Below, piece after piece: positions 1-12,735 of a stretch of 64,000 bases of DNA. The stretch is from NCBI RefSeq assembly GCF_026230105.1, contig NC_079482.1:11284001-11348000 (forward strand), written 5' to 3'. The notes below the pieces were generated by a model that worked only from the letters and a program-made list of their open reading frames with translations, did not search any database and was not told the DNA's origin. Every line of letters begins with the position of its first letter. Within the stretch, counting starts at the first letter, position 1. This DNA is from Diorhabda sublineata (lineage: Eukaryota; Arthropoda; Insecta; Coleoptera; Chrysomelidae). A program made the position numbers and the translations under genes.

Positions 1-237
1 GAAAGATAGACTTTGGAAATTTTCATGCATAACAATGTGACAATCGACCTCAATGGGTTTCAATGGATGTAAATCGACGATATTTGAAAAAGTAAGTTGC
101 CAACTAACTCAAATATATAAGAATTGATGAGATTCGACTTGAAATGAGAAAGATAGATTTTGGAAATTTTCATGCAAAACAATGTGACAATCAACCTCAA
201 TGGGCTTCAATGGATGTAAATCGACGATGTCTGAAAA

Positions 238-256
238 AGTTAGTTGCCAACTAACT
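238..256. other. 19-bp dyad present in most monomers (example)
   Basis: AGTTAGTTG and CAACTAACT are perfect 9-bp reverse complements separated by one C at 247. The same site recurs once per monomer across the window. Common variants break one arm: CAACTTACT (many monomers at 11-40 kb), TTTAGTTG, GTAAGTTG, TTATTTG and CTAACCC. Perfect short-spacer dyads can extrude as cruciforms and are reported as enriched at centromeres that lack CENP-B boxes. Whether this one does so is inference. Confidence 0.85.
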
Positions 257-260
257 CAAA

Positions 261-268
261 TATATAAG
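261..268 (+). promoter_or_regulatory. TATA-box-like site, once per monomer (example)
   Basis: TATATAAG fits the eukaryotic TATA consensus TATAWAWR exactly and recurs in almost every monomer, directly after the dyad. A few monomers have TATATCAG, TATTTAAG or TATATGAG, which no longer fit. At this A+T content a chance match is likely within one monomer, so promoter activity is only a possibility. If active, it would drive + strand satellite transcripts. Confidence 0.35.
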
Positions 269-277
269 AATTGATGA

Positions 278-423
278 GATTCGACTCGAAATGAGGAAGA
301 TAGACTTTGAAAATTTTCATTCAAACAAAGTGACAATCGACCTCAATGGGCTTCAATGGATGTAAATCGACGATATCTGAAAAAGTTAGTTGCCAACTAA
401 CTCAAATATATAAGAATTGATGA
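278..423 (+). repeat. Representative monomer, subtype B (146 bp)
   Basis: This form has GAAAATTTTC instead of GGAAATTTTC and TCAAACAAAG instead of GCAAAACAATG, which makes it 1 bp shorter. The first change completes a 12-bp palindrome, TGAAAATTTTCA, at 308-319. Related forms are TCAAAACAAAG (147 bp, for example about 1345) and TCAAAAAAG (145 bp, for example about 907). Mixing these lengths explains why higher-order periods fall a few bases short of multiples of 147. Confidence 0.93.
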
Positions 424-489
424 GATTTGACTTGAAATAAGGAAGATAGACTTTGAAAATTTTAATTCAAACAAAGTGACAATCGACCT

Positions 490-3400
490 CACTGGGCTTC
501 AATGGATGTAAATCGACGATATCTGAAAAAGTTAGTTGCCAACTAACTCAAATATTTAAGAATTGATGAGATTCGACTTGAAATGAGAAAGATAGACTTT
601 GGAAATTTTCATGCAAAACAATGTGACAATCAACCTCAATGGGCTTCAATGGATGTAAATCGACGATATCTGGAAAAGTTAGTTGCCAACTAACTCAAAT
701 ATATCAGAATTGATGAGATTCGACTTGAACTGAGAAAGATAGACTTTGGATATTTTCATGCAAAACAATGTGACAATCAACCTCAATGGGCTTCAATGGA
801 TGTAAATCGACGATATCTGAAAAAGTTAGTTGCCAACTAACTCAAATATATAAGAATTGATGAGATTCGATTTGAAATGAGGAAGATAGACTCTGAAAAT
901 TTTCATTCAAAAAAGTGACAATCGACCTCAATGGGCTTCAATGGATGTAAATCGACGATATCTGAAAAAGTTAATTGCCAACTAACTCAAATATATAAGA
1001 ATTGATGAGATTCGACTTGAAATGAGAAAGATAGACTTTGAAAATTTTCATTCAAACAAAGTGACAATCGACCTCAATCGGCTTCAATGGATGTAAATCG
1101 ACGATATCTGAAAAAGTTAGTTGCCAACTAACTCAAATATATAAGAATTGATGAGATTCGACTTGAAATGAGGAAGATAGACTTTGGAAATTTTCATGCA
1201 AAACAATGTGACAATCGACCTCAATGGGCTTCAATGGATGTAAATCGACGATATCTGAGAAACTTAGTTGCCAACTAACTCAAATATATAAGAATTGATG
1301 AGATTCGACTTGAAATGAGGAAGATAGACTTTGAAAATTTTCATTCAAAACAAAGTGACAATCGACCTCAATGGGCTTCAATGGGTGTAAATCGACGATA
1401 TCTGAAAAAGTTAGTTGCCAACTAACTCAAATATATAAGAATTGATGAGATTCGACTTGAAATGAGGAAGATAGACTTTGGAAATTTTCATGCAAAACAA
1501 TGTGACAATCGACCTCAATGGGCTTCAATGGGTGTAAATCGACGATATCTGAGAAACTTAGTTGCCAACTAACTCAAATATATAAGAATTGATGAGATTC
1601 GACTTGAAATGAGGAAGATAGACTTTGAAAATTTCCATTCAAAACAAAGTGACAATCGACCTCAATGGGCTTCAATGGGTGTAAATCGACGATATCTGAA
1701 AAAGTTAGTTGCCAACTTACTCAAATATATAAGAATTGATGAGATTCGACTTGAAATGAGGAAGATAGACTTTGAAAATTTTCATTCAAACAAAGTGACA
1801 ATCGACCTCAATGGGCTTCAATGGATGTAAATCGACGATATCTGAAAAAGTTAGTTGCCAACTAATTCAAATATATAAGAATTGTTGAGATTCGACTTGA
1901 AATGAGAAAGATAGACTTTGGAAATTTTCATGCAAAACAATGTGACAATCAACCTCAATGGGCTTCAATGGATGTAAATCGACGATATCTGAAAAAGTTA
2001 GTTGCCAATTAACTCAAATATATAAGAATTAATGAGATTTGACTTGAAATGAGGAAGATAGACTTTGAAAATTTTCATTCAAACAAAGTAACAATCGACC
2101 TCAATGGGCTTCAATGGATGTAAATCGACGATTTCTGAAAAAGTTAGTTGCCAACTAACTCTAATATATAAGAATTGATGAGATTCGACTTGAAATGAGA
2201 AAGATAGACTTTGGAAATTTTCATGCATAACAATGTGACAATCGACCTCAATGGGTTTCAATGGATGTAAATCGACGATATTTGAAAAAGTAAGTTGCCA
2301 ACTAACTCAAATATATAAGAATTGATGAGATTCGACTTGAAATGAGAAAGATAGATTTTGGAAATTTTCATGCAAAACAATGTGACAATCAACCTCAATG
2401 GGCTTCAATGGATGTAAATCGACGATGTCTGAAAAAGTTAGTTGCCAACTAACTCAAATATATAAGAATTGATGAGATTCGACTCGAAATGAGGAAGATA
2501 GACTTTGAAAATTTTCATTCAAACAAAGTGACAATCGACCTCAATGGGCTTCAATGGATGTAAATCGACGATATCTGAAAAAGTTAGTTGCCAACTAACT
2601 CAAATATATAAGAATTGATGAGATTTGACTTGAAATAAGGAAGATAGACTTTGAAAATTTTAATTCAAACAAAGTGACAATCGACCTCACTGGGCTTCAA
2701 TGGATGTAAATCGACGATATCTGAAAAAGTTAGTTGCCAACTAACTCAAATATTTAAGAATTGATGAGATTCGACTTGAAATGAGAAAGATAGACTTTGG
2801 AAATTTTCATGCAAAACAATGTGACAATCAACCTCAATGGGCTTCAATGGATGTAAATCGACGATATCTGGAAAAGTTAGTTGCCAACTAACTCAAATAT
2901 ATCAGAATTGATGAGATTCGACTTGAACTGAGAAAGATAGACTTTGGATATTTTCATGCAAAACAATGTGACAATCAACCTCAATGGGCTTCAATGGATG
3001 TAAATCGACGATATCTGAAAAAGTTAGTTGCCAACTAACTCAAATATATAAGAATTGATGAGATTCGATTTGAAATGAGGAAGATAGACTCTGAAAATTT
3101 TCATTCAAAAAAGTGACAATCGACCTCAATGGGCTTCTATGGATGTAAATCGACGATATCTGAAAAAGTTAATTGCCAACTAACTCAAATATATAAGAAT
3201 TGATGAGATTCGACTCGAAATGAGGAAGATAGACTTTGAAAATTTTCATTCAAACAAAGTGACAATCGACCTCAATCGGCTTCAATGGATGTAAATCGAC
3301 GATATCTGAAAAAGTTAGTTGCCAACTAACTCAAATATATAAGAATTGATGAGATTCGACTTGAAATGAGGAAGATAGACTTTGGAAATTTTCATGCAAA

Positions 3401-6400
3401 ACAATGTGACAATCGAGCTCAATGGGCTTCAATGGATGTAAATCGACGATATCTGAGAAACTTAGTTGCCAACTAACTCAAATATATAAGAATTGATGAG
3501 ATTCGACTTGAAATGAGGAAGATAGACTCTGAAAATTTTCATTCAAAAAAGTGACAATCGACCTCAATGGGCTTCAATGGATGTAAATCGACGATATCTG
3601 AAGAAGTTAATTGCCAACTAACTCAAATATATAAGAATTGATGAGATTCGACTTGAAATGAGGAAGATAGACTTTGAAAATTTTCATTCAAACAAAGTGA
3701 CAATCGACCTCAATGGGCTTTAATGGATGTAAATCGACGATATCTGAAAAAGTTAGTTGCCAACTAATTCAAATATATAAGAATTGTTGAGATTCGACAT
3801 GAAATGAGAAAGATAGACTTTGGAAATTTTCATGCAAAACAATGTGACAATCAACCTCAATGGGCTTCAATGGATGTAAATCGACGATATCTGAAAAAGT
3901 TAGTTGCCAATTAACTCAAATATATAAGAATTAATGAGATTTGACTTGAAATGAGGAAGATAGACTTTGAAAATTTTCATTCAAACAAAGTAACAATCGA
4001 CCTCAATGGGCTTCAATGGATGTAAATCGACGATTTCTGAAAAAGTTAGTTGCCAACTAACTCTAATATATAAGAATTGATGAGATTCGACTTGAAATGA
4101 GAAAGATAGACTTTGGAAATTTTCATGCATAACAATGTGACGATCGACCTCACTGGGCTTCAATGGATGTAAATCGACGATATCTGAAAAAGTTAGTTGC
4201 CAACTAACTCAAATATTTAAGAATTGATGAGATTCGACTTGAAATGAGAAAGATAGACTTTGGAAATTTTCATGCAAAACAATGTGACAATCAACCTCAA
4301 TGGGCTTCAATGGATGTAAATCGACGATATCTGGAAAAGTTAGTTGCCAACTAACTCAAATATATCAGAATTGATGAGATTCGACTTGAACTGAGAAAGA
4401 TAGACTTTGGATATTTTCATGCAAAACAATGTGACAATCAACCTCAATGGGCTTCAATGGATGTAAATCGACGATATCTGAAAAAGTTAGTTGCCAACTA
4501 ACTCAAATATATAAGAATTGATGAGATTCGATTTGAAATGAGGAAGATAGACTCTGAAAATTTTCATTCAAAAAAGTGACAATCGACCTCAATGGGCTTC
4601 AATGGATGTAAATCGACGATATCTGAAAAAGTTAATTGCCAACTAACTCAAATATATAAGAATTGATGAGATTCGACTTGAAATGAGAAAGATAGACTTT
4701 GAAAATTTTCATTCAAACAAAGTGACAATCGACCTCAATCGGCTTCAATGGATGTAAATCGACGATATCTGAAAAAGTTAGTTGCCAACTAACTCAAATA
4801 TATAAGAATTGATGAGATTCGACTTGAAATGAGGAAGATAGACTTTGGAAATTTTCATGCAAAACAATGTGACAATCGACCTCAATGGGCTTCAATGGAT
4901 GTAAATCGACGATATCTGAGAAACTTAGTTGCCAACTAACTCAAATATATAAGAATTGATGAGATTCGACTTGAAATGAGGAAGATAGACTTTGAAAATT
5001 TTCATTCAAAACAAAGTGACAATCGACCTCAATGGGCTTCAATGGGTGTAAATCGACGATATCTGAAAAAGTTAGTTGCCAACTAACTCAAATATATAAG
5101 AATTGATGAGATTCGACTTGAAATGAGGAAGATAGACTTTGGAAATTTTCATGCAAAACAATGTGACAATCGACCTCAATGGGCTTCAATGGGTGTAAAT
5201 CGACGATATCTGAGAAACTTAGTTGCCAACTAACTCAAATATATAAGAATTGATGAGATTCGACTTGAAATGAGGAAGATAGACTTTGAAAATTTCCATT
5301 CAAAACAAAGTGACAATCGACCTCAATGGGCTTCAATGGGTGTAAATCGACGATATCTGAAAAAGTTAGTTGCCAACTTACTCAAATATATAAGAATTGA
5401 TGAGATTCGACTTGAAATGAGGAAGATAGACTTTGAAAATTTTCATTCAAACAAAGTGACAATCGACCTCAATGGGCTTCAATGGATGTAAATCGACGAT
5501 ATCTGAAAAAGTTAGTTGCCAACTAATTCAAATATATAAGAATTGTTGAGATTCGACTTGAAATGAGAAAGATAGACTTTGGAAATTTTCATGCAAAACA
5601 ATGTGACAATCAACCTCAATGGGCTTCAATGGATGTAAATCGACGATATCTGAAAAAGTTAGTTGCCAATTAACTCAAATATATAAGAATTAATGAGATT
5701 TGACTTGAAATGAGGAAGATAGACTTTGAAAATTTTCATTCAAACAAAGTAACAATCGACCTCAATGGGCTTCAATGGATGTAAATCGACGATTTCTGAA
5801 AAAGTTAGTTGCCAACTAACTCTAATATATAAGAATTGATGAGATTCGACTTGAAATGAGAAAGATAGACTTTGGAAATTTTCATGCATAACAATGTGAC
5901 AATCGACCTCAATGGGTTTCAATGGATGTAAATCGACGATATTTGAAAAAGTAAGTTGCCAACTAACTCAAATATATAAGAATTGATGAGATTCGACTTG
6001 AAATGAGAAAGATAGATTTTGGAAATTTTCATGCAAAACAATGTGACAATCAACCTCAATGGGCTTCAATGGATGTAAATCGACGATGTCTGAAAAAGTT
6101 AGTTGCCAACTAACTCAAATATATAAGAATTGATGAGATTCGACTCGAAATGAGGAAGATAGACTTTGAAAATTTTCATTCAAACAAAGTGACAATCGAC
6201 CTCAATGGGCTTCAATGGATGTAAATCGACGATATCTGAAAAAGTTAGTTGCCAACTAACTCAAATATATAAGAATTGATGAGATTTGACTTGAAATAAG
6301 GAAGATAGACTTTGAAAATTTTAATTCAAACAAAGTGACAATCGACCTCACTGGGCTTCAATGGATGTAAATCGACGATATCTGAAAAAGTTAGTTGCCA

Positions 6401-7374
6401 ACTAACTCAAATATTTAAGAATTGATGAGATTCGACTTGAAATGAGAAAGATAGACTTTGGAAATTTTCATGCAAAACAATGTGACAATCAACCTCAATG
6501 GGCTTCAATGGATGTAAATCGACGATATCTGGAAAAGTTAGTTGCCAACTAACTCAAATATATCAGAATTGATGAGATTCGACTTGAACTGAGAAAGATA
6601 GACTTTGGATATTTTCATGCAAAACAATGTGACAATCAACCTCAATGGGCTTCAATGGATGTAAATCGACGATATCTGAAAAAGTTAGTTGCCAACTAAC
6701 TCAAATATATAAGAATTGATGAGATTCGATTTGAAATGAGGAAGATAGACTCTGAAAATTTTCATTCAAAAAAGTGACAATCGACCTCAATGGGCTTCTA
6801 TGGATGTAAATCGACGATATCTGAAAAAGTTAATTGCCAACTAACTCAAATATATAAGAATTGATGAGATTCGACTCGAAATGAGGAAGATAGACTTTGA
6901 AAATTTTCATTCAAACAAAGTGACAATCGACCTCAATCGGCTTCAATGGATGTAAATCGACGATATCTGAAAAAGTTAGTTGCCAACTAACTCAAATATA
7001 TAAGAATTGATGAGATTCGACTTGAAATGAGGAAGATAGACTTTGGAAATTTTCATGCAAAACAATGTGACAATCGAGCTCAATGGGCTTCAATGGATGT
7101 AAATCGACGATATCTGAGAAACTTAGTTGCCAACTAACTCAAATATATAAGAATTGATGAGATTCGACTTGAAATGAGGAAGATAGACTCTGAAAATTTT
7201 CATTCAAAAAAGTGACAATCGACCTCAATGGGCTTCAATGGATGTAAATCGACGATATCTGAAGAAGTTAATTGCCAACTAACTCAAATATATAAGAATT
7301 GATGAGATTCGACTTGAAATGAGGAAGATAGACTTTGAAAATTTTCATTCAAACAAAGTGACAATCGACCTCAA
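490..7374 (+). repeat. 25-monomer tandem duplication (3,661 bp)
   Basis: About 490-3713 matches about 4151-7374 at a constant offset of 3,661 bp. Private variants are shared: CTTCTATGG (about 3136 and 6797), ATCGAGCTC (about 3414 and 7075), AGAAGTTAATTG, GGGTGTAAATCG and TCTAATATAT. I saw no difference in the parts I compared. The left junction falls near 4132-4152, where a GCATAACAATG monomer switches into CGACCTCACTGG. The match ends at GGGCTTTAATGG (about 3715) against CGGCTTCAATGG. This is a recent duplication or an assembly repeat. Confidence 0.85.
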
Positions 7375-7760
7375 TCGGCTTCAATGGATGTAAATCGACG
7401 ATATCTGAAAAAGTTAGTTGCCAACTAACTCAAATATATAAGAATTGATGAGATTCGACTTGAAATGAGGAAGATAGACTTTGGAAATTTTCATGCAAAA
7501 CAATGTGACAATCGACCTCAATGGGCTTCAATGGATGTAAATCGACGATATCTGAGAAACTTAGTTGCCAACTAACTCAAATATATAAGAATTGATGAGA
7601 TTCGACTTGAAATGAGGAAGATAGACTTTGGAAATTTTCATGCAAAACAATGTGACAATCGACCTCAATGGGCTTCAATGGATGTAAATCGACGATATCT
7701 GAGAAACTTAGTTGCCAACTAACTCAAATATATAAGAATTGATGAGATTCGACTTGAAAT

Positions 7761-10700
7761 GAGGAAGATAGACTTTGGAAATTTTCATGCATAACAATGT
7801 GACAATCGACCTCAATGGGTTTCAATGGATGTAAATCGACGATATTTGAAAAAGAAGTTGCCAACTAACTCAAATATATAAGAATTGATGAGATTCGACT
7901 TGAAATGAGAAAGATAGATTTTGGAAATTTTCATGCAAAACAATGTGACAATCAACCTCAATGGGCTTCAATGGATGTAAATCGACGATGTCTGAAAAAG
8001 TTAGTTGCCAACTAACTCAAATATATAAGAATTGATGAGATTCGACTCGAAATGAGGAAGATAGACTTTGAAAATTTTCATTCAAACAAAGTGACAATCG
8101 ACCTCAATGGGCTTCAATGGATGTAAATCGACGATATCTGAAAAAGTTAGTTGCCAACTAACTCAAATATATAAGAATTGATGAGATTTGACTTGAAATA
8201 AGGAAGATAGACTTTGAAAATTTTCATTCAAACAAAGTGACAATCGACCTCACTGGGCTTCAATGGATGTAAATCGACGATATCTGAAAAAGTTAGTTGC
8301 CAACTAACTCAAATATTTAAGAATTGATGAGATTCGACTTGAAATGAGAAAGATAGACTTTGGAAATTTTCATGCAAAACAATGTGACAATCAACCTCAA
8401 TGGGCTTCAATGGATGTAAATCGACGATATCTGGAAAAGTTAGTTGCCAACTAACTCAAATATATCAGAATTGATGAGATTCGACTTGAACTGAGAAAGA
8501 TAGACTTTGGATATTTTCATGCAAAACAATGTGACAATCAACCTCAATGGGCTTCAATGGATGTAAATCGACGATATCTGAAAAAGTTAGTTGCCAACTA
8601 ACTCAAATATATAAGAATTGATGAGATTCGATTTGAAATGAGGAAGATAGACTCTGAAAATTTTCATTCAAAAAAGTGACAATCGACCTCAATGGGCTTC
8701 AATGGATTTAAATCGACGATATCTGAAAAAGTTAATTGCCAACTAACTCAAATATATAAGAATTGATGAGATTCGACTTGAAATGAGGAAGATAGACTTT
8801 GAAAATTTTCATTCAAACAAAGTGACAATCGACCTCAATCGGCTTCAATGGATGTAAATCGACGATATCTGAAAAAGTTAGTTGCCAACTAACTCAAATA
8901 TATAAGAATTGATGAGATTCGACTTGAAATGAGGAAGATAGACTTTGGAAATTTTCATGCAAAACAATGTGACAATCGACCTCAATGGGCTTCAATGGAT
9001 GTACATCGACGATATCTGAGAAACTTAGTTGCCAACTAACTCAAATATATAAGAATTGATGAGATTCGACTTGAAATGAGGAAGATAGACTTTGAACATT
9101 TTCATTCAAAACAAAGTGACAATCGACCTCAATGGGCTTCAATGGGTGTAAATCGACGATATCTGAAAAAGTTAGTTGCCAACTTACTCAAATATATAAG
9201 AATTAATGAGATTTGACTTGAAATGAGGAAGATAGACTTTGAAAATTTTCATTCAAACAAAGTAACAATCGACCTCAATGGGCTTCAATGGATGTAAATC
9301 GACGATTTATGAAAAAGTTAGTTGCCAACTAATTCAAATATATAAGAATTGTTGAGATTCGACTTGAAATGAGAAAGATAGACTTTGGAAATTTTCATGC
9401 AAAACAATGTGACAATCAACCTCAATGGGCTTCAATGGATGTAAATCGACGATATCTGAAAAAGTTAGTTGCCAATTAACTCAAATATATAAGAATTAAT
9501 GAGATTTGACTTGAAATGAGGAAGATAGACTTTGAAAATTTTCATTCAAACAAAGTAACAATCGACCTCAATGGGCTTCAATGGATGTAAATCGACGATT
9601 TATGAAAAAGTTAGTTGCCAACCAACTCTAATATATAAGAATTGATGAGATTCGACTTGAAATGAGGAAGATAGACTTTGGAAATTTTCATGCATAACAA
9701 TGTGACAATCGACCTCAATGGGTTTCAATGGATGTAAATCGACGATATTTGAAAAAGTAAGTTGCCAACTAACTCAAATATATAAGAATTGATGAGATTC
9801 GACTTGAAATGAGAAAGATAGATTTTGGAAATTTTCATGCAAAACAATGTGACAATCAACCTCAATGGGCTTCAATGGATGTAAATCGACGATGTCTGAA
9901 AAAGTTAGTTGCCAACTAACTCAAATATATAAGAATTGATGAGATTCGACTCGAAATGAGGAAGATAGACTTTGAAAATTTTCATTCAAACAAAGTGACA
10001 ATCGACCTCAATGGGCTTCAATGGATGTAAATCGACGATATCTGAAAAAGTTAGTTGCCAACTAACTCAAATATATAAGAATTGATGAGATTTGACTTGA
10101 AATAAGGAAGATAGACTTTGAAAATTTTCATTCAAACAAAGTGACAATCGACCTCACTGGGCTTCAATGGATGTAAATCGACGATATCTGAAAAAGTTAG
10201 TTGCCAACTAACTCAAATATTTAAGAATTGATGAGATTCGACTTGAAATGAGAAAGATAGACTTTGGAAATTTTCATGCAAAACAATGTGACAATCAACC
10301 TCAATGGGCTTCAATGGATGTAAATCGACGATATCTGGAAAAGTTAGTTGCCAACTAACTCAAATATATCAGAATTGATGAGATTCGACTTGAACTGAGA
10401 AAGATAGACTTTGGATATTTTCATGCAAAACAATGTGACAATCAACCTCAATGGGCTTCAATGGATGTAAATCGACGATATCTGAAAAAGTTAGTTGCCA
10501 ACTAACTCAAATATATAAGAATTGATGAGATTCGATTTGAAATGAGGAAGATAGACTCTGAAAATTTTCATTCAAAAAAGTGACAATCGACCTCAATGGG
10601 CTTCAATGGATGTAAATCGACGATATCTGAAAAAGTTAATTGCCAACTAACTCAAATATATAAGAATTGATGAGATTCGACTTGAAATGAGGAAGATAGA

Positions 10701-11100
10701 CTTTGAAAATTTTCATTCAAACAAAGTGACAATCGACCTCAATCGGCTTCAATGGATGTAAATCGACGATATCTGAAAAAGTTAGTTGCCAACTAACTCA
10801 AATATATAAGAATTGATGAGATTCGACTTGAAATGAGGAAGATAGACTTTGGAAATTTTCATGCAAAACAATGTGACAATCGACCTCAATGGGCTTCAAT
10901 GGATGTAAATCGACGATATCTGAGAAACTTAGTTGCCAACCAACTCAAATATATAAGAATTGATGAGATTCGACTTGAAATGAGGAAGATAGACTTTGAA
11001 AATTTTCATTCAAAACAAAGTGACAATCGACCTCAATGGGCTTCAATGGATGTAAATCGACGATATCTGAAAAAGTTAGTTGCCAACTTACTCAAATATA
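7761..11100 (+). repeat. 13-monomer higher-order repeat (about 1,903 bp)
   Basis: About 7761-9200 matches about 9664-11100. The first copy lacks one T (AAAAAGAAGTTGCC at about 7850 against AAAAAGTAAGTTGCC at about 9753) and has private changes: GGATTTAAATCG near 8704, GTACATCG near 9001 and GAACATTTTC near 9096. The copies diverge after CAACTTACTC, where copy 1 goes to ATTAATGAGATTTG. Confidence 0.8.
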
Positions 11101-12735
11101 TAAGAATTGATGAGATTCGACTTGAAATGAGGAAGATAGACTTTGAAAATTTTTATTCAAACAAAGTGACAATCGACCTCAATGGGCTTCAATGGATGTA
11201 AATCGACGATATCTGAAAAAGTTAGTTGCCAACTTACTCAAATATATAAGAATTGATGAGATTCGACTTGAAATGAGAAAGATAGACTTTGGAAATTTTC
11301 ATGCAAAACAATGTGACAATCAACCTCAATGGGCTTCAATGGATGTAAATCGACGATATCTGGAAAAGTTAGTTGCCAACTAACTCAAATATATCAGAAT
11401 TGATGAGATTCGACTTGAACTGAGAAAGATAGACTTTGGATATTTTCATGCAAAACAATGTGACAATCAACCTCAATGGGCTTCAATGGATGTAAATCGA
11501 CGATATCTGAAAAAGTTAGTTGCCAACTAACTCAAATATATAAGAATTGATGAGATTCGATTTGAAATGAGGAAGATAGACTCTGAAAATTTTCATTCAA
11601 AAAAGTGACAATCGACCTCAATGGGCTTCAATGGATGTAAATCGACGATATCTGAAAAAGTTAATTGCCAACTAACTCAAATATATAAGAATTGATGAGA
11701 TTCGACTTGAAATGAGGAAGATAGACTTTGAAAATTTTCATTCAAACAAAGTGACAATCGACCTCAATCGGCTTCAATGGATGTAAATCGACGATATCTG
11801 AAAAAGTTAATTGCCAACTAACTCAAATATATAAGAATTGATGAGATTCGACTTGAAATGAGGAAGATAGACTTTGAAAATTTTCATTCAAAACAAAGTG
11901 ACAATCGACCTCAATGGGCTTCAATGGATGTAAATCGACGATATCTGAAAAAGTTAGTTGCCAACTTACTCAAATATATAAGAATTGATGAGATTCGACT
12001 TGAAATGAGGAAGATAGACTTTGAAAATTTTTATTCAAACAAAGTGACAATCGACCTCAATGGGCTTCAATGGATGTAAATCGACGATATCTGAAAAAGT
12101 TAGTTGCCAACTTACTCAAATATATAAGAATTGATGAGATTCGACTTGAAATGAGAAAGATAGACTTTGGAAATTTTCATGCAAAACAATGTGACAATCA
12201 ACCTCAATGGGCTTCAATGGATGTAAATCGACGATATCTGGAAAAGTTAGTTGCCAACTAACTCAAATATATCAGAATTGATGAGATTCGACTTGAACTG
12301 AGAAAGATAGACTTTGGATATTTTCATGCAAAACAATGTGACAATCAACCTCAATGGGCTTCAATGGATGTAAATCGACGATATCTGAAAAAGTTAGTTG
12401 CCAACTAACTCAAATATATAAGAATTGATGAGATTCGATTTGAAATGAGGAAGATAGACTCTGAAAATTTTCATTCAAAAAAGTGACAATCGACCTCAAT
12501 GGGCTTCAATGGATGTAAATCGACGATATCTGAAAAAGTTAATTGCCAACTAACTCAAATATATAAGAATTGATGAGATTCGACTTGAAATGAGGAAGAT
12601 AGACTTTGAAAATTTTCATTCAAACAAAGTGACAATCGACCTCAATCGGCTTCAATGGATGTAAATCGACGATATCTGAAAAAGTTAGTTGCCAACTAAC
12701 TCAAATATATAAGAATTGATGAGATTCGACTTGAA
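10970..12735 (+). repeat. 6-monomer tandem duplication (878 bp)
   Basis: About 10,980-11,790 matches 11,858-12,670 at an offset of 878 bp, including the 145-bp TCAAAAAAG monomer, TTTTTATTC and the GAACTGAG marker. Bases from 12,736 then match 10,833 onward at 1,903 bp. The same source segment has therefore been copied in two different registers, which gives a nested structure. Confidence 0.82.

Larger units (their letters stand above)
131..277 (+). repeat. Representative monomer, subtype A (147 bp)
   Basis: This complete monomer, counted from GATTCGAC, shows the common layout. TCGAC is at 134-138. The GGAAATTTTC block is followed by ATGCAAAACAATGTGAC. A second TCGAC site has decayed to TCAAC at 191-195. 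TCAATGG occurs at 197-203 and 207-213. A third TCGAC is at 221-225. The 19-bp dyad is at 238-256 and TATATAAG at 261-268. Subtype A is defined by GCAAAACAATG. A sister form has GCATAACAATG (for example about 2223-2233) and the same length. Confidence 0.95.
1..3525 (+). repeat. 15-monomer higher-order repeat (2,198 bp), two partial copies
   Basis: Bases 1 to about 1327 match 2199 to about 3525 at an offset of 2,198 bp, including rare variants such as GGGTTTCAATGG, CGATATTTG and CGATGTCTG. Only scattered differences are seen: CTTCTATGG near 3136, GACTCGAAATGAGG near 3213 and ATCGAGCTC near 3414. Past about 1327 the subtype order diverges. Confidence 0.85.

Noticed and set aside
131..150. CENP-B box in TTCGACTTGAAATGAG
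   Set aside because: It starts with TTCG, but the required A and CGGG positions do not fit at the correct spacing.
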